A DNA stretch of 33,224 bases from SAR202 cluster bacterium (GTDB taxonomy: Bacteria > Chloroflexota > Dehalococcoidia > Lucifugimonadales > UBA826). This document shows positions 1 through 8,691 of this stretch, in pieces; positions within the stretch are counted from its first letter, which is position 1, and each line of letters opens with the position of its first letter. The notes beneath the pieces are model-generated. The model made no database searches. It was not told the origin of the DNA and saw only the letters and a program-made list of their open reading frames with translations. The stretch covers positions 1 to 33,224 of the forward strand of contig RQOP01000073.1 of NCBI GenBank assembly GCA_008373095.1, given 5' to 3'. The position numbers were made by a program, and so were the translations under genes.

Positions 1-991
1 TTTTTAACTCTGGGTCCAGATGTTCGGGGAGTATTTCTAGCTCTCTAAACTTGTCATAAAGTTCCCGATACGATTTTTCGCCAAAATTTCTTATTTCTAA
101 GAGATCGCTCTTGGACTTTTCCATTACTTCGCCAACCTTGTTGAGCGCAGCACGTTTAAGGCAGTTCAATGTTCGTGAAGACAGCTCAAGCTCTTCAACG
201 GTCATGTTGTAGTGCTCAGCGGGAATATCCATAGACACCCCATCAGAACCTTCCTGTGCATCTTCAGCTTTAGTAAAAAGGAAAAATTGATTAACCAATA
301 TGTTTGCTGCTTCTATAACAGCCTCTACTGGGTATTTTGACCCGTCGGTCCACACTTCAAAATGCAGTTCTTCAAAGTCTGTTCGCTGACCCACCCGAGT
401 TTGGTTTATCGTATAGTTAACCTTTCGGACCGGAGTAAATACAGCGTCTATTGGAATCACTCCTATCGCATGTCCCTCACTGCTTTCTGCCACCTTGTAT
501 CCCTTTCCGTGATCAACGTTCAGAACCATATTTATTTCAGCATCCGCTGAGTCCAAAGTTGCAATATGTTGATCAGTATTGACAACAGTTACTTCCGATG
601 ATGGAGAAATATCACTGGCAGTGATTTTTCCTTCACCACCCGCGACCAGCCTGAGCTGTCCCGAGAAATCTCCTTCAGTTCTAATCCTCAAATTCTTTAC
701 ATTCAGTAGAATTTCTGAAACTTCTTCCTTTACATTCTCAATGTTGGAATATTCATGAAGAATACCTTCTATTTGCACCCAAGTAATAGCAGAACCCGAA
801 AGAGAATTGTATAAAACCCTTCTAAGAGGGTTACCCAATGTAACTCCATAGCCTGGATCTAGTGGGCCAATCACAAATTTTCCATAAGTTTCTGAGGCCT
901 CTGCGACAGAAATTCGTGGATTGGCAACAATCTCCTCTTCTTCTATCTCAGGAGTGTCCAAAATGGACATAGCATTGTAATCCGTCACCAT
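1..991 (-). CDS. rpoA: RNA polymerase alpha subunit (3' end cut by window edge)
   Basis: Alpha subunit of RNA polymerase, the assembly platform for beta and beta' and, through its C-terminal domain, a contact for UP-element DNA and regulators. I translated 330 residues from ATG 991 without a stop; E. coli alpha has 329, so only a few residues are missing. The N-terminal domain shows GKFVIGPLDPGYG and TLGNPLRRVL (about residues 37-60). The alpha-CTD spans about residues 265-326, with Arg and Asn in RTLNCLK and the helix-hairpin-helix FGEKSYREL. The start is set by GGGAGG about 10 nt upstream; an in-frame ATG at 970 is less likely. It is last of the visible alpha-operon genes, 24 nt after rpsD. 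Its CTD is the reference for the matching domain fused to uL4. Confidence 0.97.
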   Translation of the reverse strand, partial: MVTDYNAMSILDTPEIEEEEIVANPRISVAEASETYGKFVIGPLDPGYGVTLGNPLRRVLYNSLSGSAITWVQIEGILHEYSNIENVKEEVSEILLNVKNLRIRTEGDFSGQLRLVAGGEGKITASDISPSSEVTVVNTDQHIATLDSADAEINMVLNVDHGKGYKVAESSEGHAIGVIPIDAVFTPVRKVNYTINQTRVGQRTDFEELHFEVWTDGSKYPVEAVIEAANILVNQFFLFTKAEDAQEGSDGVSMDIPAEHYNMTVEELELSSRTLNCLKRAALNKVGEVMEKSKSDLLEIRNFGEKSYRELYDKFRELEILPEHLDPELK

Positions 992-1015
992 ATAATAATT
1001 GCCTCCCTAACTTAC

Positions 1016-1615
1016 TTACTTAGAATAATATTCCACAATCTGGACCGTATCGATCACAATCTCACCATCCTCAGCGCCCGGTTCAGTAACAATTGAAGCG
1101 GTCATTTTGTCTTGATCCAAACTAATCCAATGAGGGCTCTGAATAGATTTACAATTACTTTTCGCTATTTCATAAAGAGCGGTTTTCTGCCCTTTAGACC
1201 CCCAAGTAATTTCATCGCCCTGTTGTACTTGGTACGAAGGAATGTCTACCTTGGCTTCATTTACAAGAAAATGTCCGTGATTCACTGCCTGCCTAGACTG
1301 TTTCCTGGATAAAAACATTCCTGTTCTATAAAGAACATTATCTAGGCGTTTCTCAAGCAAAACCATGAGGTTATCCCCGGTTACACCTTCCATGTCTAGA
1401 GCTTTTACATAATAATTCCGAAATTGCTTCTCCATGATTCCATAGAGAAATCTAGCCTTTTGTTTTTCTTTTAGCTGCAACCCATATGCAGAGACCCGCC
1501 TCCGTCGTGTGAATCCCTGGTTAGATTTATTTTCTTTTCTAACCTTGTAAGCCCCATAATTATCAAGGCCTAGTGACCTGAGTTTTTTCTGAATTGGTCC
1601 AGTGTATCTCGCCAT
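1016..1615 (-). CDS. rpsD: 30S ribosomal protein uS4
   Basis: Primary 16S rRNA-binding protein that nucleates assembly of the 30S body; in E. coli it is also the translational repressor of the alpha operon. The protein has 199 residues, close to family size. It begins MARYTGPIQKKL and contains the signature YGLQLKEKQKARFLYG near residues 44-60. The S4 RNA-binding domain follows (EKRLDNVLYRTGM, SRKQSRQAVNHGHFLVN). The N-terminal zinc knuckle of many homologues is absent; one Cys occurs in the whole protein, so this is the zinc-independent form. It lies between rpsK and rpoA in the usual alpha-operon order. Confidence 0.97.
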   Translation of the reverse strand: MARYTGPIQKKLRSLGLDNYGAYKVRKENKSNQGFTRRRRVSAYGLQLKEKQKARFLYGIMEKQFRNYYVKALDMEGVTGDNLMVLLEKRLDNVLYRTGMFLSRKQSRQAVNHGHFLVNEAKVDIPSYQVQQGDEITWGSKGQKTALYEIAKSNCKSIQSPHWISLDQDKMTASIVTEPGAEDGEIVIDTVQIVEYYSK

Positions 1616-1666
1616 TTGTTTACGCTCTATTCATCATTACTTATTTCAAAATCACAGTTATAAAAA

Positions 1667-2053
1667 TCAAACTCTTCTTCTTTTGGGAGGTCTGCATCCA
1701 TTATGAGGAATAGGAGTGACATCCTTTATGCTACTGACAGAGATACCGGCACTCTGTATTGCCCTAATAGCAGCTTCCCTGCCTGCTCCTGGGCCTCTCA
1801 CAAAAACGTCTACTTGCCTAACCCCTTCATCCATCGCCTTTTTCGCTGCATCTTCACCCGCTCGCTGAGCGGCAAATGCCGTAGATTTTCGAGAACCTCG
1901 AAATCCAGCTGTACCTGCACTACCCCAAGCCACAGTATTACCAGTGGGGTCTGTCAGTGTCACAATCGTATTGTTAAAGGTAGACTGAATATACGCCCTA
2001 CCCAACGGTACTGGCCCTCTATCCCTTCTTCTTGTTCTTGGCCGTCTAGCCAT
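1667..2053 (-). CDS. rpsK: 30S ribosomal protein uS11
   Basis: Protein of the 30S platform that contacts 16S rRNA near the mRNA exit and Shine-Dalgarno helix. It has 128 residues. The N-terminus is Arg-rich ([13 protein letters not shown]), followed by [40 protein letters not shown] and the C-terminal signature [15 protein letters not shown]. The Asn-Gly of HNGC, converted to isoaspartate in E. coli uS11, is kept. It sits 16 nt after rpsM and 51 nt before rpsD. Confidence 0.98.
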   Translation of the reverse strand: MARRPRTRRRDRGPVPLGRAYIQSTFNNTIVTLTDPTGNTVAWGSAGTAGFRGSRKSTAFAAQRAGEDAAKKAMDEGVRQVDVFVRGPGAGREAAIRAIQSAGISVSSIKDVTPIPHNGCRPPKRRRV

Positions 2054-2069
2054 TATTCAACTCCTTAGA

Positions 2070-2447
2070 TTACCTGGTAGTGCTGTGCTTTCTAGAGACT
2101 GCCATTTTGCGACCTCTTTTTGCTCTAGCATTCGTCTTAGTTCTTTGTCCTCTAGCAGGTAATCCGCGTCTATGCCGAGTACCTCGATAACAGCCTATAT
2201 CAATTAGCCTACGGATGTTTTGATTGACATCCCGTCTTAAATCCCCTTCGACCAACCTCTCTTTATCTATGATTTCTCTAACCCTATTCAGATCTTCATC
2301 TGTAAGGTCCTTGACCCGTGGGTTATCGATAATGCCAGCTTTGTTCACTACATCCAATGCGACTGACGGTCCAATCCCATAGATACTGGTCAGAGCTGTC
2401 TCAACTCTCTTGGCATCTGGAATATTTACACCTGCAACTATAGCCAT
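2070..2447 (-). CDS. rpsM: 30S ribosomal protein uS13
   Basis: Head protein of the 30S subunit that forms inter-subunit bridges and touches the P-site tRNA through its basic tail. It has 125 residues, starts MAIVAGVNIPDAKRVETAL, and carries the helix-two-turn-helix IYGIGPSVALDVV. The signature GCYRGTRHRRGLPARGQRTK precedes a Lys/Arg-rich tail. The ATG lies 10 nt after the rpmJ stop. Order and length are standard for an alpha operon. Confidence 0.98.
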   Translation of the reverse strand: MAIVAGVNIPDAKRVETALTSIYGIGPSVALDVVNKAGIIDNPRVKDLTDEDLNRVREIIDKERLVEGDLRRDVNQNIRRLIDIGCYRGTRHRRGLPARGQRTKTNARAKRGRKMAVSRKHSTTR

Positions 2448-2457
2448 GTATTACCCC

Positions 2458-2571
2458 TTATCCTTGTCTTTGCTTGTGTTTCGGATTCTCGCAAATAATC
2501 ATCACTCTACCCTTCCGGCGAATAACCCGACACTTAGCGCACCTAACTTTTACAGAAGCGCTAACTTTCAT
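2458..2571 (-). CDS. rpmJ: 50S ribosomal protein bL36
   Basis: Smallest 50S protein, binding 23S rRNA near the base of the L7/L12 stalk. I found this 37-codon gene by translating the gap between infA and rpsM. It starts [20 protein letters not shown] and ends KHKQRQG, then TAA. The zinc ribbon is intact: Cys11, Cys14, Cys27 and His32, so this is the zinc-binding form, unlike uS14 and uS4 in the same array. Position between infA and rpsM is the classical one. Confidence 0.96.
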   Translation of the reverse strand: MKVSASVKVRCAKCRVIRRKGRVMIICENPKHKQRQG

Positions 2572-2621
2572 AACTTACTCCAACTTTAATAACTAAACAT
2601 TTTCTCAAATTCATTACTAAT

Positions 2622-2846
2622 TCATCTGAATCTATATGTGATTCTGCCTCTTGTTAAATCATAAGGAGATAAATCCACAAGTACTCTGTCCCCAGGCAAT
2701 ACTCGGATATAATTGACTCTTAATTTTCCCGATATATAAGCCAATACTTCATGCCCGTTGGCAAGCTCAACTTTAAAAGAAGCATTAGGCAAAGCCTCAA
2801 GGACGGTGCCTTCGACTTCTATCGATTCCTTCTCCTTTTTTGTCAT
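2622..2846 (-). CDS. infA: Translation initiation factor IF-1
   Basis: IF-1 occupies the 30S A site during initiation and assists IF-2 and IF-3. The 74-residue single OB-fold protein contains [20 protein letters not shown], a variant [20 protein letters not shown] core, and the C-terminal signature [15 protein letters not shown]. Both length and the YDLTRGRI motif are diagnostic. It follows map by 30 nt and precedes rpmJ by 50 nt, the common spc/alpha junction order. Confidence 0.98.
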   Translation of the reverse strand: MTKKEKESIEVEGTVLEALPNASFKVELANGHEVLAYISGKLRVNYIRVLPGDRVLVDLSPYDLTRGRITYRFR

Positions 2847-2876
2847 AAAACTCCTGTCACTAATTCGTTTCCCAAT

Positions 2877-3662
2877 TTACGTTAGAACCTCAGGTCCTTT
2901 AGACGTTATCGCGACTGTGTGTTCTGAATGGGCGGATAATTCCCCATCCTCTGTCACGATTGTCCAACCGTCAGCCATAACCTTAGTTTTCCAAGTCCCT
3001 ACATTCAACATAGGTTCTATCGCAAAAACCATCCCTTCCCTCAAAATCGGACCCCTACCCGGGGTGCCATAGTTGGGTATTTGAGGCTCTTCATGAAGAG
3101 CTCTGCCAATACCATGCCCAACGTACTCCCTTACTACGGCAAACCCTCCAGACTCAGCATGGATCTGTATGGCGTTAGAAATATCGGTGAGCCTATTCCC
3201 AATCTCAGCCTTTTTGATTCCCTCAGCTAATGATTCAGCGGTCACATCGATTAGTTTTTGAGCACTGGCTGATATAGTTCCTACACCAGCCGTGAAAGCA
3301 CTATCGCCATGGTAACCTTCGACAATAGCTCCAAAATCTATACTAACTATATCTCCCATTTGCATCTTCCTATCATTCGGAATGCCATGCACAATTTCTT
3401 CATTAAACGAGAAACAGATCGTAGCTGGAAATGGTGGCATATGAGGGGCTGGTTGATATCCCTTAAATGAAGGAATAGCGCCCCTTTTTTTTATTATCTC
3501 CTCCGCTAAAGCGTCCATTTCTAAACTGGTCACACCCGGGGCCAAAGCGTCTTTCACCGCCGCTTTAGCCTCAGCTATAATGCTGCCGGCCTCTCTCATC
3601 AGATCGAGTTCCCGTTCTGACTTAACAGTAATTCCTTTCGCGTCCTCGTTTCCTGCTGCCAT
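2877..3662 (-). CDS. map: Methionine aminopeptidase, type I
   Basis: Removes the N-terminal methionine from nascent proteins after deformylation. It has 261 residues with the M24 pita-bread fold. All five metal ligands are visible: Asp109 (SIDFG), Asp120 (YHGDSAF), His183 (EYVGHGIG), Glu216 (FAIEPM) and Glu247 (SAHSEHT). The lack of a large insertion marks type I. A short N-terminal segment (MAAGNEDAKG) precedes the usual start of the family, so the true start could lie slightly downstream, but no good alternative is obvious. It lies between adk and infA in the common secY-adk-map-infA order. Confidence 0.97.
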   Translation of the reverse strand: MAAGNEDAKGITVKSERELDLMREAGSIIAEAKAAVKDALAPGVTSLEMDALAEEIIKKRGAIPSFKGYQPAPHMPPFPATICFSFNEEIVHGIPNDRKMQMGDIVSIDFGAIVEGYHGDSAFTAGVGTISASAQKLIDVTAESLAEGIKKAEIGNRLTDISNAIQIHAESGGFAVVREYVGHGIGRALHEEPQIPNYGTPGRGPILREGMVFAIEPMLNVGTWKTKVMADGWTIVTEDGELSAHSEHTVAITSKGPEVLT

Positions 3663-3730
3663 AATTTAACTAACTCGAGCCTTCGGCAAAAAAGCTGAAC
3701 CATAATTATACAACGAACAAATAGGAGTAA

Positions 3731-4369
3731 TCATCTCAAGGCCTCATTAAGGGAGGCTTCAACATCTCTTATTTCCTGTGAACCATCTATTTCCACTATG
3801 TTGGTAGTTTTCCTATACCAGTCAACCACGGGGTCTGTTTCTTCCGTATACACTTTTAATCTTTTTCTTACGACTACTTCTGTGTCATCATCCCTTTGGA
3901 ACAATTCACCACCACATTTATCACATTCTCCGTCATTTTTTGGAGGAGAAAATTCTTTGTGAAATGGCATCTGGCATTTTCTACATAGAATCCTCCCAGA
4001 TAGTCTTTTCACCAGCTCTACCTCAGGCACATTAAATAAAATAACCTTGTCGACGCCGCCTAACTCACTAAGGCGATCGTCTAATGCTTCCGCCTGCATC
4101 AAAGTCCGAGGGAAGCCATCTAGTACAAATCCTTCTTTGTTTGCAGGGGCCTCAATCCATGACATCACCATATCGATAGTCACATTGTCTGGCACATATT
4201 TGCCTTGGTCCATGTAGGTTTTAGCTAATCTTCCCAATTCAGTGTCACGAGCCAAATTATCTCTGAATAAATCTCCAGAGGAGACACTGTTTACTCCCGC
4301 AAATGAAGCTATATATGATGCTTGGGTACCTTTGCCTGAACCTGGTGGACCCATGAGAATTATTTTCAT
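3731..4369 (-). CDS. adk: Adenylate kinase, zinc-LID form
   Basis: Catalyses ATP + AMP = 2 ADP. The 212-residue protein shows the P-loop GPPGSGKGT at residues 7-15, SGDLFRDNL in the AMP-binding region and the signature FVLDGFPRTLMQAEAL. The long LID domain carries four cysteines (Cys129, Cys132, Cys149, Cys152) that would bind structural zinc, as in many Gram-positive and Chloroflexota enzymes. It follows secY by 33 nt; the 68 nt before map is the largest gap in the array. Confidence 0.97.
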   Translation of the reverse strand: MKIILMGPPGSGKGTQASYIASFAGVNSVSSGDLFRDNLARDTELGRLAKTYMDQGKYVPDNVTIDMVMSWIEAPANKEGFVLDGFPRTLMQAEALDDRLSELGGVDKVILFNVPEVELVKRLSGRILCRKCQMPFHKEFSPPKNDGECDKCGGELFQRDDDTEVVVRKRLKVYTEETDPVVDWYRKTTNIVEIDGSQEIRDVEASLNEALR

Positions 4370-4402
4370 GTCTAATTACCTTTCAAGTAACCCATATTGG
4401 TC

Positions 4403-5740
4403 CTATAGGAAACCCTCATAGTTTCTCATTAACAACTGGGATTCCAGTTGTCTCATAGTATCAAGAGCTACTCCCACCATTATGAGTAAACTGGTACTAC
4501 TCAATGTCAACGCCTGAATTCCCGTGAGTTCGGAAACAAAATACGGGACTATCGCAATACCACCTAGGAATAGGGCCCCTCCCCAAGTAATTCTTATGAT
4601 TACTCTGTTCAAGTATTCCTGAGTAGGCAAACCTGGCCTTATACCCGGTATGAATCCGCCATTTCTCTGCAAGGTATCAGCCAGATTTTGCTGTTGGAAT
4701 ATAACCAGGGTATAAAAGAAGGTGAACATTACCACCAGAACAAAAACAGCTATCCAGTAAGGAAGATTTGAAGGGTCTAAGGTACTTGCGAAAAAAGAGG
4801 CGATTGAATTTAAAAATCCATCACTTAACGGATCGTTGAAATAGCTCGCTATAGTCCCTGGTAAAATTATTATTGAAAAGGCAAATATTAAAGGGATCAT
4901 TCCAGCTGTATTAACCCTTATTGGCAGAAAGGAAGATCCACTTTGCCGCTGCATCCTACCGCCCCTAAACACACTCCTACCATATTGTACCGGCACTCTT
5001 CGTTGAGCCTCATTAAAAAATACAATTATGTATATTAATGCGAACCCAATAACTCCAAGCATTATTAACGTCGAAACATAGTCATTTTCAAGAAATCCCC
5101 TTCCCAACATTTGCGGGAGTCCAGCAACGATACCTCCAAAAATAATCAATGAAACTCCGTTCCCCAAACCCCTTTCAGTAATTAATTCCCCTAACCAGAC
5201 CAAAAACATAGTACCTGCCACAAGGGATAACATCATCGCGAAAGTGTGCAGATTGAGTCCAAAATCAACTCCTGGAAGTACTCCAGAGGACCTGAGGAGC
5301 GTCAATTGTCCCCAACCTTGCATAAACGCAATAGGTACCGTCAGGTAATGTGTGTATTGATTAATCTTTTGTCGACCAAACTCCCCTTCTTGGGATAGTT
5401 CTTTCAGGCCCGGCATTACCGGCGTGAGTATCTGCATAACGATGGAGGCAGTAATATACGGATACACGCCCAATGCAGCTACACTTAAATTAGCTAAGGC
5501 TCCTCCACTAAATAAATCCAAAAATCCCAACAGTGCTTGGTCCCGAAATGCCTGAGATAAGGCTTGAGTATCCACCCCTGGTACCGGAACATGGGCGACA
5601 AATCGAAAAATCAAAAGCATAGCGAAAGTAAACAGTATCTTGTCTCGTAGATCTGGTACCTTCATTGCATCCAGCATTGACTGGATTAATTGCGGACGGG
5701 ATAACTGATCCGACCGAGAGGATTGAGATTGACGAACCAT
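4403..5740 (-). CDS. secY: Protein translocase channel subunit SecY
   Basis: Core pore of the Sec translocon in the cytoplasmic membrane. The 445-residue protein has about ten hydrophobic membrane segments, the first at FTFAMLLIFRFVAHVPVPG. Family motifs include QALLGFLDLFSGGALAN (plug region), ITERGLGNGVSLIIF, QRRVPVQYGR and the cytoplasmic loop FIPGIRPGLPTQEYL. ATG 5740 directly abuts the rplO stop at 5741, typical of the spc operon. Nothing looks truncated. Confidence 0.98.
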   Translation of the reverse strand: MVRQSQSSRSDQLSRPQLIQSMLDAMKVPDLRDKILFTFAMLLIFRFVAHVPVPGVDTQALSQAFRDQALLGFLDLFSGGALANLSVAALGVYPYITASIVMQILTPVMPGLKELSQEGEFGRQKINQYTHYLTVPIAFMQGWGQLTLLRSSGVLPGVDFGLNLHTFAMMLSLVAGTMFLVWLGELITERGLGNGVSLIIFGGIVAGLPQMLGRGFLENDYVSTLIMLGVIGFALIYIIVFFNEAQRRVPVQYGRSVFRGGRMQRQSGSSFLPIRVNTAGMIPLIFAFSIIILPGTIASYFNDPLSDGFLNSIASFFASTLDPSNLPYWIAVFVLVVMFTFFYTLVIFQQQNLADTLQRNGGFIPGIRPGLPTQEYLNRVIIRITWGGALFLGGIAIVPYFVSELTGIQALTLSSTSLLIMVGVALDTMRQLESQLLMRNYEGFL

Positions 5741-6196
5741 CTATTCGATTACCTGTATTGTCCCGCCTGCAGTCTCGATTTTTTGCTTGGCAGATTTGGT
5801 AAATTTGTGGGCAGACACCTTCAAATTTACGTTTATTTCGCCTCTACCCAGAACTTTCAAAGGCAATTTCTGATCTTTCAAAACCCCAGTTTCCACCAAA
5901 GTCCCTGGCGAAACATCACCTCCATTTGGATACATTTTCAGTATAGTATCCAAGTTGACTGCATGGTACTGGGTTTTAAAAATGTTAGTAAAACCTCTTA
6001 ATGAAGGCAATCTCTTTATTAATGGTAGTTGGCCACCCTCAAACCCAGGTCTGACTCCCCCTCCACTTCTAGACTTCTGTCCTTTCATCCCCTTACCGGA
6101 GTAACTCCCATTTCCGCTGGCATCACCTCTACCAATTCGTTTACGTTTCCTGGTTTTGGATCCTGCCGAGCTGAGTGTGTGATTTTGCATAGTCAT
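5741..6196 (-). CDS. rplO: 50S ribosomal protein uL15
   Basis: Late-assembly 50S protein that spans several 23S rRNA domains. The 151-residue product has the Gly/Lys-rich N-terminal extension (KRIGRGDASGNGSYSGKGMK) and the signature GGQLPLIKRLPSLRGF. The C-terminal region includes TIQVIE. A second in-frame ATG (MQNHT, at 6190) could also serve as start. The stop abuts secY. Confidence 0.97.
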   Translation of the reverse strand: MTMQNHTLSSAGSKTRKRKRIGRGDASGNGSYSGKGMKGQKSRSGGGVRPGFEGGQLPLIKRLPSLRGFTNIFKTQYHAVNLDTILKMYPNGGDVSPGTLVETGVLKDQKLPLKVLGRGEINVNLKVSAHKFTKSAKQKIETAGGTIQVIE

Positions 6197-6225
6197 CTTT
6201 AAGTACCTAATTTACCAATCCGTTG

Positions 6226-6408
6226 TTATTTGGCTTCCGTAACCTCTACCAAGTGGCCTACCTTCTTCAACATACCAATAATCGAATCGGTGTCTTCGTG
6301 AACCACTGTATGATTTAATTTTCTTAAACCCAAGCTTTCTATAATTCTTCTCTGTTTTTGAGAATAACCAATTGTACTTTTCTTCCATGTAACGGAGATT
6401 TTTCCCAT
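6226..6408 (-). CDS. rpmD: 50S ribosomal protein uL30
   Basis: Small 50S protein on the solvent side of the large subunit. The 60-residue sequence has the typical strand ISVTWKKSTIGYSQKQRRII, then LGLRKLNHTVVHEDTDSIIG and KKVGHLVEV. Both length and position between rpsE and rplO fit the family. ATG 6408 lies 11 nt after the rpsE stop. A 91-codon frame overlapping it on the same strand has no family resemblance and was not annotated. Confidence 0.96.
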   Translation of the reverse strand: MGKISVTWKKSTIGYSQKQRRIIESLGLRKLNHTVVHEDTDSIIGMLKKVGHLVEVTEAK

Positions 6409-6419
6409 TTTTATACCCT

Positions 6420-6983
6420 CTATTCAGCTTCTTCTGCGGCAGCTGCCAACTCAGTTTGCAAAAGTTCATTGCGTTGGGCGTATTCACGCCGACGCGATAT
6501 CTCTGCCTCGGGATCCTTTAGCATCTGGAGACCCTTGAGAGTAGCTTTGACTACGTTGGTAGGATTGGTACTCCTTCTTACTTTAGTGACTATATCCTTC
6601 ACCCCGGCTAATTCAACAACAGCCCTCACAGATTCTCCTGCTATAACACCCGTACCCGGAGGAGCCGGTTTCAGCATTACCATACTGCCCCCAAATTTAG
6701 CTGTAACATCATGTGCGATAGTGTCCCCTTTTAGGGGAATGTCAACCATATTTTTTTGTGCATAGGTAGACCCTTTGGTAATTGCATCCGGCACAGCGGA
6801 GGCTTTACCCATCCCTATGCCAACACGTCCCTCACCGTCCCCAACTACCACCAAGGCACTGAAGCTCAGATGTCGTCCACCCTTCACTACTTTAGAAACC
6901 CTGTTAATTCGAACAGTCCTCTCAGTGATTGGAGACTCTTCTTCCCTTTCTTTATTTCTTCTTCTATCTTGTTTTTCCTGCAT
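6420..6983 (-). CDS. rpsE: 30S ribosomal protein uS5
   Basis: 30S protein at the mRNA entry channel, with roles in decoding fidelity and helicase activity. The 187-residue protein has the dsRBD-like N-terminal domain (RTVRINRVSKVVKGGRHLSF, then VGDGEGRVGIGMGKASAVPD). The C-terminal lobe contains PAPPGTGVIAGESVRAVVEL. It opens with a highly charged MQEKQDRRRNKEREEE segment and ends in an Ala/Glu tail (AAAAEEAE), one of several acidic tails in this array. Confidence 0.97.
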   Translation of the reverse strand: MQEKQDRRRNKEREEESPITERTVRINRVSKVVKGGRHLSFSALVVVGDGEGRVGIGMGKASAVPDAITKGSTYAQKNMVDIPLKGDTIAHDVTAKFGGSMVMLKPAPPGTGVIAGESVRAVVELAGVKDIVTKVRRSTNPTNVVKATLKGLQMLKDPEAEISRRREYAQRNELLQTELAAAAEEAE

Positions 6984-7025
6984 CTATATAGCACCTAGAA
7001 CTGGGTAATTTGTATGTATCCCCTG

Positions 7026-7391
7026 CTAAAATTTCAATCCGGCTTCTCTAGCTCCTTCAGCTACCGCCTTAACCCTTCCATGGTATTTATATCCTCCCCG
7101 GTCAAACACGATCTCACTAATCCCCTTATCCTTAGCTTTTCTACCAATCGACTCCCCAACCACTTTGGATATAGTTATTTTCCCTGAATCTTTTCCTTGA
7201 GTTTTTAGCTCGTTTTCCAGTGAGGAAGCTGAAGCAATGGTGTTTCCTTCAACGTCATCAATTAGCTGTGCATATATATGTGAAATGCTTCTATATACGG
7301 CTAATCGTGGCCGATCTGAGGTACCGGAAATTTTTGACCTTAAACGATTATGACGAACGATTCGTCTAGCCTTCCCGTTGGAAGTCGACAT
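7026..7391 (-). CDS. rplR: 50S ribosomal protein uL18
   Basis: Binds 5S rRNA together with uL5 in the central protuberance. The 121-residue protein contains [20 protein letters not shown], the family stretch [20 protein letters not shown] and a C-terminal [20 protein letters not shown]. It lies 3 nt after rplF and 42 nt before rpsE, the standard spc order. Confidence 0.97.
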   Translation of the reverse strand: MSTSNGKARRIVRHNRLRSKISGTSDRPRLAVYRSISHIYAQLIDDVEGNTIASASSLENELKTQGKDSGKITISKVVGESIGRKAKDKGISEIVFDRGGYKYHGRVKAVAEGAREAGLKF

Positions 7392-7394
7392 AAA

Positions 7395-7937
7395 TTATGC
7401 CCTCCTTGCGCTCTTTCCTGGCTTAAGCCTTACCACTTCCCCTGCATACCGGATTCCTTTCCCGGTATATATATTCGGAGGTCTGACCCTACGAATTGTT
7501 GAGGCCAGTTGGCCTACCACCTGCTTATCGATGCCCGTGACCTTTATATAGTTATTCCCGTCCACTTCCAGCTCAGCACCGTCGGCTGGTTGAATGTCCA
7601 CAGAATGACTCAACATTACATTCAAGGTTATTCCCTTGCCTTTTTGTTGAACCCTATATCCAACACCTACCAATTCCAATTCCTTGGTAAACCCTTCACT
7701 CACACCTGTCACCATGTTAGCTAATAAGCTTCTGGTTAGACCATGAAAAGCCTTATGTTCACTTTCATCGCTAGGCCTTGAAACTTTTATAGAATCGCCG
7801 TCCAAAGTAACAGTCATATCTTGATGAAAATTCTGACTCAAACTACCTTTGGGTCCCTTGACGGTTACCTCTGTTCCTTCAATAGCAACGTCAACGCCCG
7901 TCGGCACATTTATTATTTGGTTTCCAATTCTTGACAT
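7395..7937 (-). CDS. rplF: 50S ribosomal protein uL6
   Basis: Binds 23S rRNA near the sarcin-ricin loop and the factor-binding site. From ATG 7937 the protein has 180 residues. It starts MSRIGNQIINVPTGV and has the tandem uL6 folds, ending in the signature IRRVRPPNIYTGKGIRYAGE. The frame is open upstream to 8000, but that segment lies inside rpsH and looks unlike uL6; GGGAGA lies just before ATG 7937 and decides the start. Confidence 0.97.
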   Translation of the reverse strand: MSRIGNQIINVPTGVDVAIEGTEVTVKGPKGSLSQNFHQDMTVTLDGDSIKVSRPSDESEHKAFHGLTRSLLANMVTGVSEGFTKELELVGVGYRVQQKGKGITLNVMLSHSVDIQPADGAELEVDGNNYIKVTGIDKQVVGQLASTIRRVRPPNIYTGKGIRYAGEVVRLKPGKSARRA

Positions 7938-7947
7938 AAACTTCTCC

Positions 7948-8349
7948 CTACCAAACGTAGAACAATACCTCTCCACCAACCCCATTTTTCTTGGCTTCAA
8001 AACCAGTCATAAGTCCTTTGTTAGTTGACATGACTGCAACTCCTCTATTCCCATACACAATTGGGAGTTTGGCATTACTTGAGTATCTGCGTAGCCCTGG
8101 CTTGCTGATCCTTTGCAGGCCGGTTATTGCTGGCTCGCCTTTACTCCAATAATGAAGGTTCAATCGTATTTTGGCACCAACTTTACCTTCGTCTTCTAAT
8201 TCATAACCTTCAACAAAGCCTTCTTTTCGTAAAATTTCGGCGATTTCTATTTTCATCTTTGAACTCGGTACTTCAACGGACTCATGTCCGACCATGTTTG
8301 CATTCCGAATTCTTGTAAGCATATCTGATATGGGATCTGTTACTGACAT
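7948..8349 (-). CDS. rpsH: 30S ribosomal protein uS8
   Basis: Central-domain 16S rRNA binder; in E. coli it is the translational repressor of the spc operon. The 133-residue protein has DPISDMLTRIRNANMVGHES at the N-terminus. The C-terminal signature reads AVMSTNKGLMTGFEAKKNGV, a close variant of the usual STSKGIMT motif. ATG 8349 has GGAG just upstream. It ends 10 nt before the rplF start. Confidence 0.97.
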   Translation of the reverse strand: MSVTDPISDMLTRIRNANMVGHESVEVPSSKMKIEIAEILRKEGFVEGYELEDEGKVGAKIRLNLHYWSKGEPAITGLQRISKPGLRRYSSNAKLPIVYGNRGVAVMSTNKGLMTGFEAKKNGVGGEVLFYVW

Positions 8350-8359
8350 ATTCTCCTAC

Positions 8360-8665
8360 CTACCAACTTGCCTTTTTAACACCAGGTAACTCCCCAGCAT
8401 GTGCCATTTCCCTGAACGCTATACGGGACAAACCGAAATAACGAATGTACCCGTGTGGCCTACCAGTTACTTGACAGCGGTTTCTGATTCGAACAGGATT
8501 CGAATTTCGAGGTAATTTTGACATTTCCGCTCTAGCTTCAGATCGTGCCTCTGGAGAGGAATTGGCATCTTTTAACACAGCCCTAAGCTGTTGCCTTTTT
8601 TCAGCATATTTTTCTGATAATCTTCGCCTCTTCTCATTTCTGGCTACAGATGATTTTTTTGCCAC
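8360..8665 (-). CDS. rpsN: 30S ribosomal protein uS14, long zinc-free form
   Basis: 30S head protein. It has 101 residues and lacks the CxxC...CxxC zinc motif of the short 61-residue form; a single Cys occurs in [20 protein letters not shown]. The helix [16 protein letters not shown] and the C-terminal GVKKASW match the long, zinc-independent form. It starts with GTG; GAGGAAATTAAA immediately before it supports that start. Position between rplE and rpsH is standard. Confidence 0.97.
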   Translation of the reverse strand: MAKKSSVARNEKRRRLSEKYAEKRQQLRAVLKDANSSPEARSEARAEMSKLPRNSNPVRIRNRCQVTGRPHGYIRYFGLSRIAFREMAHAGELPGVKKASW

Positions 8666-8691
8666 TTTAATTTCCTCACAAAATTACTACT

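Noticed and set aside
6212-6487. A 91-codon frame overlapping rpmD and the end of rpsE
   Set aside because: It is on the same strand but another frame; the rpmD frame encodes a clear uL30 and this one resembles nothing.
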